Under the pieces are notes generated by a model that did no database searches, had not been told where the DNA came from, and worked only from the letters and a program-made list of their open reading frames with translations. A stretch of 64,000 nucleotides of DNA, taken from the NCBI RefSeq assembly GCF_900113575.1, contig NZ_FOPV01000018.1, positions 1 through 64,000 on the forward strand, written 5' to 3'. Made by a program: the position numbers and the translations under genes. The stretch is from Nitrosospira sp. Nsp14 (lineage in GTDB: Bacteria > Pseudomonadota > Gammaproteobacteria > Burkholderiales > Nitrosomonadaceae). This document shows positions 1 to 7,899 of the stretch, piece by piece. How positions within the stretch are numbered: the first letter of the stretch is position 1; each line of letters begins with the position of its first letter.

Positions 1-95
1 AGTCAACATAATCGGCAGCCAAAAAGCCACCATATTCGCCCAGGTGGGTCAGTTTTACTCCGGCTCAGTGGGTCAGTATTACAGCGGCGCTAACA
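1..95. mobile_element. End of an IS21-family insertion sequence
   Basis: Two copies of GTGGGTCAGT occur 24 bases apart, at 44-53 and 68-77. The stretch ends with GCGGCGCTAACA at about 84-95. Read on the other strand it begins TGTTAGCGCCGC and then carries repeated ACTGACCCAC blocks. Known IS21 elements have TG...CA tips and multiple internal transposase-binding repeats of this style, so this is taken as one tip of such an element. The transposase genes (istA/istB) would lie before base 1 and are not visible. Recognisable exonuclease III sequence starts directly after base 95, which fixes the junction to within a few bases. Confidence 0.72.
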
Positions 96-712
96 GGTAC
101 CAGACAGTTTTTTCGGGCCAGAAAACCTACAATGGCGTCGCGCTGCTCAGCAAGCTACCTGGAGTAGACATTGTCAGCGGTATTCCTGGTCTGGAGGACC
201 AGCAAAAACGTGTGCTGGGTGCGGTTTATGACGACATCCGGGTGGTGTGTATTTACGTGCCCAATGGCGAGCATGTCACATCTGAAAAGTATCAATACAA
301 GCTGAAATGGCTGGGCGCCCTTCGGGACTGGGTTCGGGATATGTTGTGCAGTCATCGGAAACTGGTACTGCTGGGCGACTTCAACATCGCGCCTGAAGAG
401 CGCGATGTCCATGACCCCGCGTTATGGGAGGGGCAGGTTCTGTTCAGCCGGCCGGAGCGCGAGGCGTTTCAGCAAGTGCTTGACCTGGGGTTGCTGGATA
501 GCTTCCGTTTGTTTGAGCAACCGGAGAAATGCTATACGTGGTGGGACTATCGTATGATGGCCTTTCGCCGTAACATGGGTTTGCGGATAGATCATATATT
601 ATTGAGTAGCGAACTGGCTGGAGTATGCACTGCCTGCGTGATTGACAAGGCAACGCGCAAGCTGGAACGTCCTTCTGATCATGCGCCGGTAATGGTCGAG
701 CTGGTAAGGTAG
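96..712 (+). pseudogene. xthA: Exonuclease III, 5'-truncated by an insertion sequence
   Basis: The protein from about base 98 is a clear ExoIII/AP endonuclease. It has SGQKTYNGVALLSK, the catalytic GDFNIAP motif, the CYTWWDYR region, RIDHIL, and the terminal SDHAPV with the catalytic His. The family is about 255-268 residues long and uses metal ligands in the first 60 residues (an Asn near position 7 and a Glu near 34). These are absent: the frame runs straight into the IS21-type tip at 1-95. The open frame continues to the window start, with a GTG at 44 inside the IS, so a fusion protein could be translated. Without its N-terminal half it should not be an active nuclease. The normal role would be base-excision repair. 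Confidence 0.8.
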
Positions 713-826
713 CGTTGACGTAATCTTTGCGCTCGCATGGCATTGAAGCTGGGTTCTACGCCAGTGCTTGGCTCGGGTTGCGACGTCGGAGGGCGGGGGC
801 GGACTAAGCCGGCATTCCGTGCTTTA

Positions 827-1561
827 TTAACCGATATGTCCGGCTTCAATAAGTCCCATCGAAAGCGCACGCGAGATAGCTTGGCGCCGGTTGACGACGC
901 CTAATTTCTGGGCTGCGTTCTGAAGGTGAAATGTTACGGTACGTTCCGAAATATTCACAATATTTGCTATTTCCCAGCCTGTCTTGCCCTCGGCTGCCCA
1001 CAACAGGCACTCCTTCTCCCGATCCGTCAGGTTGATTTTTTTCAACGGGACGGGTCCTTTACTTAAAACGATGCGCTGTACGGCCTCGTGCAAGTAACAA
1101 GTCAATAGCTGGGCTTGGCCCATCATGGCCACAATGTCGTTTTGCGCTTCGCGAGACTCTCTGGATGTGGCCAGGCTCAGCATCGCAGATTCACCCCGCC
1201 CGCCATGAACGGAGAAGCTGGCACCGCTGACCAGTCCGCAATCCTTCGCTTCGCTTCTTACACGCGCCTCCTTGCGCCCCTTGAAAATTTCATTTTTCCA
1301 GATGATGGGAATCGCTGTCCTAGCGCAGTGAGAAACGGTTGGGTCGATGTTGGCGTAACCTTCCGCATCATAGTGTTTGCGCCACACCTCTGGATAACAG
1401 CTGAGGATGAACCGATAAGGGCGGGTGAGGGAGGTGTTTACCTGAACCCCATACAGAAAATGCTCGAATCCCATCTCCCGCGCGATGGCCGTGGTATTGG
1501 CGTGCAATTCCTCGACGGAACTGCAAGTCAGCAACGATTCAAACAGATTAATATCAGTCAT
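827..1561 (-). CDS. LuxR-family quorum-sensing transcriptional regulator
   Basis: A 244-residue regulator with an N-terminal autoinducer-binding domain (about 15-165) and a C-terminal GerE/LuxR helix-turn-helix (about 175-240). The AHL contacts known from TraR (W57, Y61, D70, W85) align as W60, Y64, D73 and W88. The HTH invariants (E178, L182, G188 in TraR) appear as E182, L186 and G192. It should therefore bind an acyl-homoserine lactone and DNA. A strong Shine-Dalgarno (GGGAGGA) precedes the ATG. No luxI lies beside it; the only luxI in the window is at 30608-31237, with a lux box in front, and may be its partner. That pairing is inference. Confidence 0.9.
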   Translation of the reverse strand: MTDINLFESLLTCSSVEELHANTTAIAREMGFEHFLYGVQVNTSLTRPYRFILSCYPEVWRKHYDAEGYANIDPTVSHCARTAIPIIWKNEIFKGRKEARVRSEAKDCGLVSGASFSVHGGRGESAMLSLATSRESREAQNDIVAMMGQAQLLTCYLHEAVQRIVLSKGPVPLKKINLTDREKECLLWAAEGKTGWEIANIVNISERTVTFHLQNAAQKLGVVNRRQAISRALSMGLIEAGHIG

Positions 1562-1880
1562 GATCCTCCCTCTTACAATACATCCGCTTTATTGCAGAGC
1601 TGTTACCGCCTGTAAAAACCGCCGCATTTATTATTAATTGCTTGTTTGCGCGCTATTTGCAGGCTGCATTTTGCCTGTAATCATACCCGAAGCAACCAAC
1701 TTTTCGCGAACGAAAAACCTTGCCAGTAACCTTGGGTTGCCGGCGAGCCCTCTCGCTTCGCGGCGAGCGGAGAACCTTTTACTAGGCATCACTGTATATT
1801 GCCCGATAACAGCGTATTCCAAGTTTCAGAAAAGACCTCTTAATACAGGGCTTTTTCGAGCCGCCAGAGTTAGCCAGAGG
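1562..1880. other. Intergenic region upstream of the LuxR gene
   Basis: This stretch holds the upstream region of the LuxR-type gene, including its Shine-Dalgarno, and the tail side of the next minus-strand gene. Short open frames exist on both strands, but none has a recognisable product or a good ribosome binding site. I see no complete lux box here, only half-site-like TTACAG and TAACAG in the same orientation near 1600-1615. Confidence 0.5.
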
Positions 1881-2918
1881 TTACTTGAGGGCATGGCTCA
1901 AGATCGGTTTAGGTCTACGCCAGAATTTTCCTAAATCACTGCGCCTGACGACGAAGTTCGTGGTTCCCTTATCGTCCAGTGTTGTGAGCGTCACTTGATC
2001 GACTTGCCCTTGCCTGAACATCCCCCAAAGCGGCCCGAACCAGTCGCGGTCAAGCGCTTTCAGGCTTTCACGCCATCCGTACGCATCGCGGTACTGAGCG
2101 GTTCCCTGCAGGGCGTCAAGCACGACGAGGTGCTTACCGGAGGTGGCGGATGTCCCCAATATTGTCGCGTTCAGGGGAAGCGGCGCGTGGTTTGTTTTGG
2201 AGGCAACCGCGAGAGACAGCGCAAGAACATCGTTGCTCCACACGTGAGCGTAAGGGGACTCCACCGATTCAGGCATGATTCCTCCCCCCCAGAACCAGGC
2301 GCCGTTAATGGCCGGTTCTCCACGCGCCTCGCGCGACTGATTAAGCGGGTGCTCGTGCAGCAGCATTTGAATCTCATTAAAAAAACCGCGCCAGATCGTA
2401 TTATTTGCGCCGAACGGCAATCGTTCATTGATGCCGCGGTTGACGACATCGCTGAGTAAATGCGTTTGTCCCAGCGGCGTCTTGATCACCCGCAAATACC
2501 AGCGATCAGGCCGCAAGGGCAGGAATGCCATTTCGCTTGCGGAGAAATGCCGGTTGAGCAAGCTTGTCAGCTGATCGGCTTCGTCTGGCGAGATCGGGAA
2601 GACGCGGCTGTCAGCCAGCACAATCTGGTCCCGCTCGATATGCAAGTGCACGGGGTCGGCACGGATCCAGTAATCGTCTGCGGGATTAATATGAGCTTTA
2701 CCATCGCCCAGCAGCGTGATAGGCGCAACCGGCCAGTCAAGCTGTTTCGCTACGCCAAAAACGCGGCAAAGCCGAGGTTCAAGGCGCTCTGGCTCATCAT
2801 CGGTGCGTGAGCATTTAGCTAGGAAGTTTTCCAGCGCGGGCAGCGGCAAGTCATGGTAAATTTCGGGAAGTGACGCGTCTGGCCAGAAAAGCGCGGGAAC
2901 GAGCAAATGCAGATTCAT
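1881..2918 (-). CDS. Conserved protein of the COG4255 / RpfE-type group
   Basis: A 345-residue cytosolic protein with no signal peptide. It begins MNLHLLVPALFWPD and has the conserved-looking blocks RADPVHLHIERDQIVLADS, NDRLPFG-like INERLPFG, GAWFWGGG and a C-terminal basic WRRPKP. I recognise this pattern from uncharacterised beta- and gammaproteobacterial proteins labelled COG4255 or regulatory protein RpfE type, which have been compared loosely with phosphoglycerate-mutase-like folds. No catalytic motif can be asserted. It is co-directional with pmbA, which starts upstream, with about 70 bases between them. The function is unknown. Confidence 0.7.
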   Translation of the reverse strand: MNLHLLVPALFWPDASLPEIYHDLPLPALENFLAKCSRTDDEPERLEPRLCRVFGVAKQLDWPVAPITLLGDGKAHINPADDYWIRADPVHLHIERDQIVLADSRVFPISPDEADQLTSLLNRHFSASEMAFLPLRPDRWYLRVIKTPLGQTHLLSDVVNRGINERLPFGANNTIWRGFFNEIQMLLHEHPLNQSREARGEPAINGAWFWGGGIMPESVESPYAHVWSNDVLALSLAVASKTNHAPLPLNATILGTSATSGKHLVVLDALQGTAQYRDAYGWRESLKALDRDWFGPLWGMFRQGQVDQVTLTTLDDKGTTNFVVRRSDLGKFWRRPKPILSHALK

Positions 2919-2985
2919 CGGGATTAGGGCTGTGGCTTTCCGTCTGTAAGCAGAAAATCATCCGCTAACGCTTCCTCAGCGGCAG

Positions 2986-4344
2986 CTAGCCGCCGGCAAC
3001 CATCATCTTGTCTATCAGCAGCGATCCGCACTGTTTTGACCCTCGCACAACTACATCATTTCCCGCGGCAGAAATGCCAAGAAGCATATTTTTCAGGTTG
3101 CCTGCAATGGTGATCTCTTCCACCGCATGCTGAATCTCTCCGCCCTCGACCCAGAAGCCGGCTGCGCCGCGCGAATAGTCTCCGGTCACCGGATTCACGC
3201 CTTGCCCCAGCAATTCGGTAACCAGCACGCCTCTGCCCATCTCTTTCAGAAGCGCGGGGAAGTCCAATCCAGCCCCATTCTCAAGAATGAGGTTGTGGTT
3301 GCCACCGGCGTTTCCAGTGGTGCGCATCCCAAGTTTGCGCGCGGAGTAACTGCCGAGAAAATAACCTTGCACCACACCGTTCTCGACAATGTTTCGCTCA
3401 TGCGTGGCTACGCCTTCGTCATCGAACGCCTGGCTGGCCAAACCTCTTTTCAGGTGAGGTACTTCCCGAATCTGGATATGTGGCGCGAAAACCTGCTTGC
3501 CGATACTTTCCAGCAGAAACGATGACTTCCGGTAGAGGCTGCCACCACTGATGGCTTTGACAAAATGCCCCATCAGGCTCGAAGCGATGGGCGCTTCAAA
3601 CAGCACCGGGACTTCACAGGTGGGGATTTTTTTGGCGCCGAGCCGGGCAACAGTACGCATGCCTGCTTTTCTGCCGATGCTATCGGCTTCCTCGAGGTCG
3701 GTTGCGTTACGTGCCACGCTGTACCAGTAGTCACGCTGCATGGTGTCCTCCTGGCTCGCTATCACGGCGCAACTGATGCTGTGACGCGACGCCGGATAAC
3801 CCCCCATGAACCCCAGGCTGTTTGCATAAACAAACTGTGATTCATTGAGATAGACGCTTGCCCCTTCAGAGTTGGTAATGCGCTTGTCAACTTCAAGCGC
3901 AGCCGCCTCGCATGTCTTTGCCAGTTCTATCGCCTGCTCTACCGGCAGGTCCCAGGGAAAATAAAGGTCGAGATCGGGAAATTCCCGGGCCAGTAACTCC
4001 GCATCGGCCAGTCCCGCGCAATCGTCAGCCGCTGTATGCCCGGCTATCGAGATAGCCGCCGCGACCGTGTCGTTCACCGCCTGGGGTGAAAAATCGGAAG
4101 TACTCGCATTGCCGCGCCTCTGCCCGATGTAAACGCTTACGGACAGACCCTTGTCCCGATTGTATTCGATTGTTTCAACTTCCCCTCGTCGTACAGTAAC
4201 GTTCTGTCCGAAGCCATCGGAGATGTCGGTTTCGCAGGCGGTGGCGCCAAGCTTCTTTGCCTGGCTCAACACATCTTGCGCGATTTTCTGTAGCGTGGTG
4301 GAAGGATAGGAGAAGCGGGGCGAAGATTTTGCGATGGCGGTCAT
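2986..4344 (-). CDS. pmbA: Metalloprotease PmbA (TldE)
   Basis: About 452 residues, the normal PmbA/TldE length. Family hallmarks include the N-terminal RRGEVETIEYNRDKGLSVSVY region, the central VLFEAPIASSLMGHFVKAISGG block, and the C-terminal NPVTGDYSRGAAGFWVEGG and GNDVVVRGS motifs. In E. coli, TldD and TldE together form a protease that trims modified peptides (microcin B17) and the antitoxin CcdA. PmbA is the partner lacking the HExxxH zinc site of TldD, and none is seen here. A TTG two codons earlier is also open, but the ATG at 4344 is the natural start. It is divergent from yjgA, the same arrangement as in E. coli. No tldD lies in the window. Confidence 0.95.
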   Translation of the reverse strand: MTAIAKSSPRFSYPSTTLQKIAQDVLSQAKKLGATACETDISDGFGQNVTVRRGEVETIEYNRDKGLSVSVYIGQRRGNASTSDFSPQAVNDTVAAAISIAGHTAADDCAGLADAELLAREFPDLDLYFPWDLPVEQAIELAKTCEAAALEVDKRITNSEGASVYLNESQFVYANSLGFMGGYPASRHSISCAVIASQEDTMQRDYWYSVARNATDLEEADSIGRKAGMRTVARLGAKKIPTCEVPVLFEAPIASSLMGHFVKAISGGSLYRKSSFLLESIGKQVFAPHIQIREVPHLKRGLASQAFDDEGVATHERNIVENGVVQGYFLGSYSARKLGMRTTGNAGGNHNLILENGAGLDFPALLKEMGRGVLVTELLGQGVNPVTGDYSRGAAGFWVEGGEIQHAVEEITIAGNLKNMLLGISAAGNDVVVRGSKQCGSLLIDKMMVAGG

Positions 4345-4418
4345 GGACAATGATTTCTGCAGTTGTGGGAATTTGTTGCAGGAGAATGGCGCTATGATAA
4401 CAGTTTCTTAATGCGGGA

Positions 4419-4967
4419 ATGACTGTGGAAAAAAACACGCCTCTTAATTCTGAATCCGAGCTTCCGCTCAGCAAGACGCGGCTCAAGCAGCAAATGCATG
4501 CGCTACAGGATATTGGCGAACAACTCATCCAACTCGATCTCAAGCGTTTGACGGAGCTCAGCTTACCGGAAGCGCTAACGGAAGCCATACTCGAGGCCAA
4601 GAGGATGCGCAAACATGGCGCCATTCGCCGCCAGATGCAATTTATCGGCAAACTGATGCGTAATGTTGATGCGACGCCTATCAAGCAAAAGCTGGAAGCA
4701 TGGAACAATGTATCGTTGCAGCAGACCGCGTGGCTGCATGGGCTGGAACGCTGGCGGGAACGGCTGCTGTCGGATGAACAGGCTCTGGGGGAGTTCGCGC
4801 AGCAATTTCCCGCTGCCGACTTGCAGCAGTTGCGCGCACTCGTGCGCAATGCCCACAAGGAACGGCTTGCAAACAAGCCGCCCAAGAGTTTTCGCGCCTT
4901 GTTTCAGGAACTTCAGAAGATTATTCCGCAAACAGTGGAGGAGGCCGGATCCGTTCGGGACGAATAA
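4419..4967 (+). CDS. darP: Ribosome-associated protein YjgA/DarP
   Basis: A 182-residue protein of the DUF615/YjgA family. It is very rich in charged residues and mostly helical, with LPLSKTRLKQQMHALQDIGEQL at the start of the domain, RKHGAIRRQMQFIGKLMR in the middle, and LRALVRNAHKERLANKPPKSFRALFQELQ at the end. DarP associates with late 50S ribosomal subunit precursors and promotes maturation of the peptidyl-transferase centre. It is divergent from pmbA with about 75 bases between starts, a pairing conserved across proteobacteria. The ATG at 4419 gives the usual length for the family. Confidence 0.92.
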   Translation: MTVEKNTPLNSESELPLSKTRLKQQMHALQDIGEQLIQLDLKRLTELSLPEALTEAILEAKRMRKHGAIRRQMQFIGKLMRNVDATPIKQKLEAWNNVSLQQTAWLHGLERWRERLLSDEQALGEFAQQFPAADLQQLRALVRNAHKERLANKPPKSFRALFQELQKIIPQTVEEAGSVRDE

Positions 4968-5092
4968 GGAGGATGGGGAGGCATCACGGCCGAGATACCC
5001 GTTCTTGTCTTGTAGCTACGCGGTTGGCTCAGGCACGGCCCGCCAAAGGCTGTAAGACCACATGGAGACCGCGCGATCTACGCGGACGAATG

Positions 5093-6196
5093 TTAAAACT
5101 TGATGCCTGTGCCAACCAATTGCGCTGAAACGATCTTATATGCAAATTCTTCCGGTTCCAGACTGTCCTGCGCATGCCCGCCGACCTCGGCCTGGGGATA
5201 CATGAAGAATGGCAGGTCGCCGAGGACGCTGTCTCGAGCGAGAATAACATCTCGGGCCTGGTTAAACGCCACCCAATTCATTTCCCACGAGCCAAACAGT
5301 TTTTCGCGCAATGCAGCCACTCTGGGGTGGGCAAGCGGCAAGTCTTCGTCCAGCGCCAGTTGACGCACATCGGAAGGATCGACGGGCACCCAGCCCAGGC
5401 TAGCAAGATAAAACTCGGGACGGCAATGTTGGGCCGTGGTGACATCCCCCGATTTGCCCAGCGTCTTATGCGCGGCGGACTCATCTATCCGAATCCCATA
5501 GTTGTCTCGCGCGGGAACTCCCGCTGCCCTGGCCAAACCAACAAACAAGGTGTTGAGGTCGGCGCATTTGCCGCGCAGATTGCCAGACTCAAGCATGGAT
5601 TTGATATCTCCCCGCCCGCAGCCTCGTGTTTCCGGGTCGCGATAGGAATTATCCACTACCCAATCATATATCGCCTGCGCTTTTTGCAACGGCGAGTGCG
5701 CGTTCGCTTCCTTGACGATCGAGAGCGCGGTCTTGCGTACGATTCCATCCAGCGGAATACGCTTAGTGGCCTGCAGGTAACGTTTCACATCTGAGGGAAT
5801 CGCGGCTCCGCGTTGCTCGGAGTAATGCTGCAGATCGACAGTGCGGTTGGTTGTTTTGACGACGCTGCTCACTGTAGCAGTGCGGGGTCCGCCCCCGCGC
5901 CACTCCCCATAAAACATGGGCGAAGCCGTGCCGGGAACAGTATCAAACCGTGCGATGGTTGCATTACCGCTCCAAACACTGCCCTGAGAAAACTGATGGG
6001 CGCTATCGTTAATATCAGGCAAAGGAAGCCATAGGCGCGCCTTGTTCCCATCGGCGGGCAAATCGACCTTATAAGTCAGGCGATACGTTTGCGTTCTTGG
6101 CCGGATGACTCCCTGGTCCTGACCAAACACCGACGGTGCAACGGGAAGCAATGCCGCGCCAACGCCCGCCAGCTTGATAAAATCCCTGCGTTTCAT
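5093..6196 (-). CDS. Tat-exported transglutaminase-like protein
   Basis: A 367-residue protein. The N-terminus MKRRDFIKLAG is a twin-arginine signal followed by a hydrophobic stretch and a likely cleavage after FGQ, so it should be exported folded to the periplasm. The transglutaminase-like core is complete: Cys211 in GKCADLN, His257 in AQHCRPE and Asp273 in PVDPSD. The family covers cysteine proteases and peptide-bond enzymes; the substrate is unknown. The Shine-Dalgarno AGGAGA lies before the ATG. It stands alone, flanked by yjgA (convergent) and a divergent esterase gene. Transglutaminase-fold proteins more often use the Sec route, so the Tat signal is mildly unusual. Confidence 0.85.
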   Translation of the reverse strand: MKRRDFIKLAGVGAALLPVAPSVFGQDQGVIRPRTQTYRLTYKVDLPADGNKARLWLPLPDINDSAHQFSQGSVWSGNATIARFDTVPGTASPMFYGEWRGGGPRTATVSSVVKTTNRTVDLQHYSEQRGAAIPSDVKRYLQATKRIPLDGIVRKTALSIVKEANAHSPLQKAQAIYDWVVDNSYRDPETRGCGRGDIKSMLESGNLRGKCADLNTLFVGLARAAGVPARDNYGIRIDESAAHKTLGKSGDVTTAQHCRPEFYLASLGWVPVDPSDVRQLALDEDLPLAHPRVAALREKLFGSWEMNWVAFNQARDVILARDSVLGDLPFFMYPQAEVGGHAQDSLEPEEFAYKIVSAQLVGTGIKF

Positions 6197-6485
6197 GATT
6201 TTCTCCTGCTGTATGATTTGAACAAGAAAATCGAAAGGTGCGAATCTAATCCTCCATTTGGGTTAAGTCAACAGGGGAAGCCCTGTGCCGATCTGGGTGC
6301 ATATATGACACCTGTTGCGCCTCGGTTTCTGCCACAAACAGGCGTTCCCGTTGTTTGCACTTCTGGCCGTCGTAGGCTACGCTAGCGGTTATCTGGGCAT
6401 TTTTTTGGCAGCATCTGTTGCAGATACTTCCAAGTGCCAGCGACCCATTTGGCCAAATTTGTCCAGCTCGTTTTTACTTCTCCCG

Positions 6486-7169
6486 ATGAGCGTTCCAAAC
6501 AGTCTACTCCCTGCCGTCGAGCTTGAGACCGGTACACACCCCACCCACGCGGTCCTGTGGCTGCACGGCCTTGGCGCGGATGGGCATGATTTCGTCCCTA
6601 TCGTGGACGAACTCGCGTTGCCCTCAACCATCAGTGTCCGCTTTGTGTTCCCACACGCTCCCATGCGCCCGGTAAGTATCAACCGGGGCATGGTGATGCG
6701 GGCGTGGCACGATTACGACATGATCGACGCCAAGGTCGGGGTTCAGGAAAACATGGAGAGCTTGCGCAGTTCGCAGCAAGCGATTGAAGCTCTGATTGAT
6801 CGAGAAAGGCAACGCGGGATCAAGCCGGAGAATATTGTCCTGGCCGGCTTCTCGCAAGGTGGAGCGCTGGCGTTGCATACCGGTCTGCGCTATCCCGAAA
6901 GACTCGCCGGCATGCTGGCGCTATCATGCTATCTGCCGGCTCCGGCAACACTTGCGGCTGAAGCGCAGCAAGCCAATTTAACTACCTCGGTTTTTATGGC
7001 TCATGGCCGCTCTGATTATGTCGTGCCGTTAGTGCTGGCACAGGCTTCGAAACGGCAGTTGCTCGAATCGGGCTATGCAGTGGAATGGCATGAGTATTCC
7101 ATGGCGCACACTGTTTGCCGCGAAGAAATCGACGACATCAGCCACTGGCTGAACCACGTGTTGAAATAG
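6486..7169 (+). CDS. Carboxylesterase / alpha-beta hydrolase (PF02230 type)
   Basis: Starting at the ATG at 6486 the protein is 227 residues, the usual length for this carboxylesterase/phospholipase family. The open frame extends upstream, but that part looks non-coding. The triad is visible: Ser123 in GFSQGG, Asp177 in GRSDYVVP and His208 in SMAHTV. The oxyanion region WLHGLGADGHDF near the start is typical, as is the HAPMRPVSINRG loop. It should hydrolyse short-chain carboxylic or thioester bonds in the cytosol; the natural substrate is not evident. No obvious Shine-Dalgarno precedes the chosen start, so the exact start is uncertain. Confidence 0.9.
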   Translation: MSVPNSLLPAVELETGTHPTHAVLWLHGLGADGHDFVPIVDELALPSTISVRFVFPHAPMRPVSINRGMVMRAWHDYDMIDAKVGVQENMESLRSSQQAIEALIDRERQRGIKPENIVLAGFSQGGALALHTGLRYPERLAGMLALSCYLPAPATLAAEAQQANLTTSVFMAHGRSDYVVPLVLAQASKRQLLESGYAVEWHEYSMAHTVCREEIDDISHWLNHVLK

Positions 7170-7341
7170 CTTAACCAATCCCATCCACCATCATTAATCA
7201 TCGTTTTTAACGCTATCCCGTATGCGGATACGTCGCGGTTTCGCCTCCACAGCCCTACCTCTTCCCAGCCGATAGTGCTGAAATCTTCACTAATTTTTTA
7301 TGTATAAGTGACGGTTACCTCACATCCGCTATATTACCCTG

Positions 7342-7369
7342 ATGACAATATGGAATTATGTGCTATATT
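7342..7369 (+). promoter_or_regulatory. Candidate sigma-70 promoter for the two-component pair
   Basis: ATGACA at 7342-7347 and TATATT at 7364-7369 are separated by 16 bases. TGC directly before the -10 box makes an extended -10 element. A transcript from here would have a leader of roughly 50 bases before the response-regulator ATG. This is by eye only. Confidence 0.4.
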
Positions 7370-7425
7370 CCTTTTTATCAACAGGGTAATTTATAACGAG
7401 AACTAACCAAGCGGAGGAAAGCTAA

Positions 7426-7869
7426 ATGCACGCGGTTGCCGAATATCAAAATACTGACCAGTCGCCGAGTTCCATAACAGCTAAACAAAGCGTGACCCGG
7501 AGAATCGCCCATATTGATGATGATCCCGACATTCGCGACACCGTGAGAAAAATTCTGACGGCGAATGGATATGCGGTCGATAGCTACCAGGCGATGAACG
7601 ATTTCACTGAATCGTTACGGAATACGACAGATCTTCCGGATTTGGCGATTCTGGACGTGATGGTGGAGACGATGGACAAGGGACTCGAAGCCTACGTTGA
7701 AATACGCAGTCGTTTTCCCAAGCTTCCTATGATATTCATGACTTCCCTGGGCCAGGAGATCCGCCCTTATTTCACCGGGCTTTCCGACGAATGGATATTG
7801 ATCGTGGAAAAACCAGTGGACCCCATGAGTTTCTTGTCGATCGTTCGTAGCCGTCTGGAAGACGCCTGA
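7426..7869 (+). CDS. Single-domain response regulator (receiver only)
   Basis: A 147-residue protein with a 25-residue lead-in and one receiver domain. The phosphorylation site is complete: acidic pair Asp31-Asp32 in HIDDDPD, acceptor Asp77 in AILDVMVE, Thr106/Ser107 in FMTSLG, and Lys129 in VEKPVDP. There is no DNA-binding or enzymatic output domain, so it must act by protein contact or pass phosphate on (CheY/Spo0F-like). GGAGGAAAG precedes the ATG. The histidine kinase gene follows after 30 bases, so the two are surely co-transcribed and are likely cognate partners. Confidence 0.9.
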   Translation: MHAVAEYQNTDQSPSSITAKQSVTRRIAHIDDDPDIRDTVRKILTANGYAVDSYQAMNDFTESLRNTTDLPDLAILDVMVETMDKGLEAYVEIRSRFPKLPMIFMTSLGQEIRPYFTGLSDEWILIVEKPVDPMSFLSIVRSRLEDA

Positions 7870-7899
7870 AGGTAACCAGTTGTCCGCGGAAATCTAATC

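Noticed and set aside
1562-1640. Possible lux box before the LuxR gene
   Set aside because: TTACAG and TAACAG occur in the same orientation, not as an inverted repeat, so there is no complete box.
4663-5055. Second open frame over yjgA
   Set aside because: Antiphase shadow of a clear gene, with no ribosome binding site or known product.
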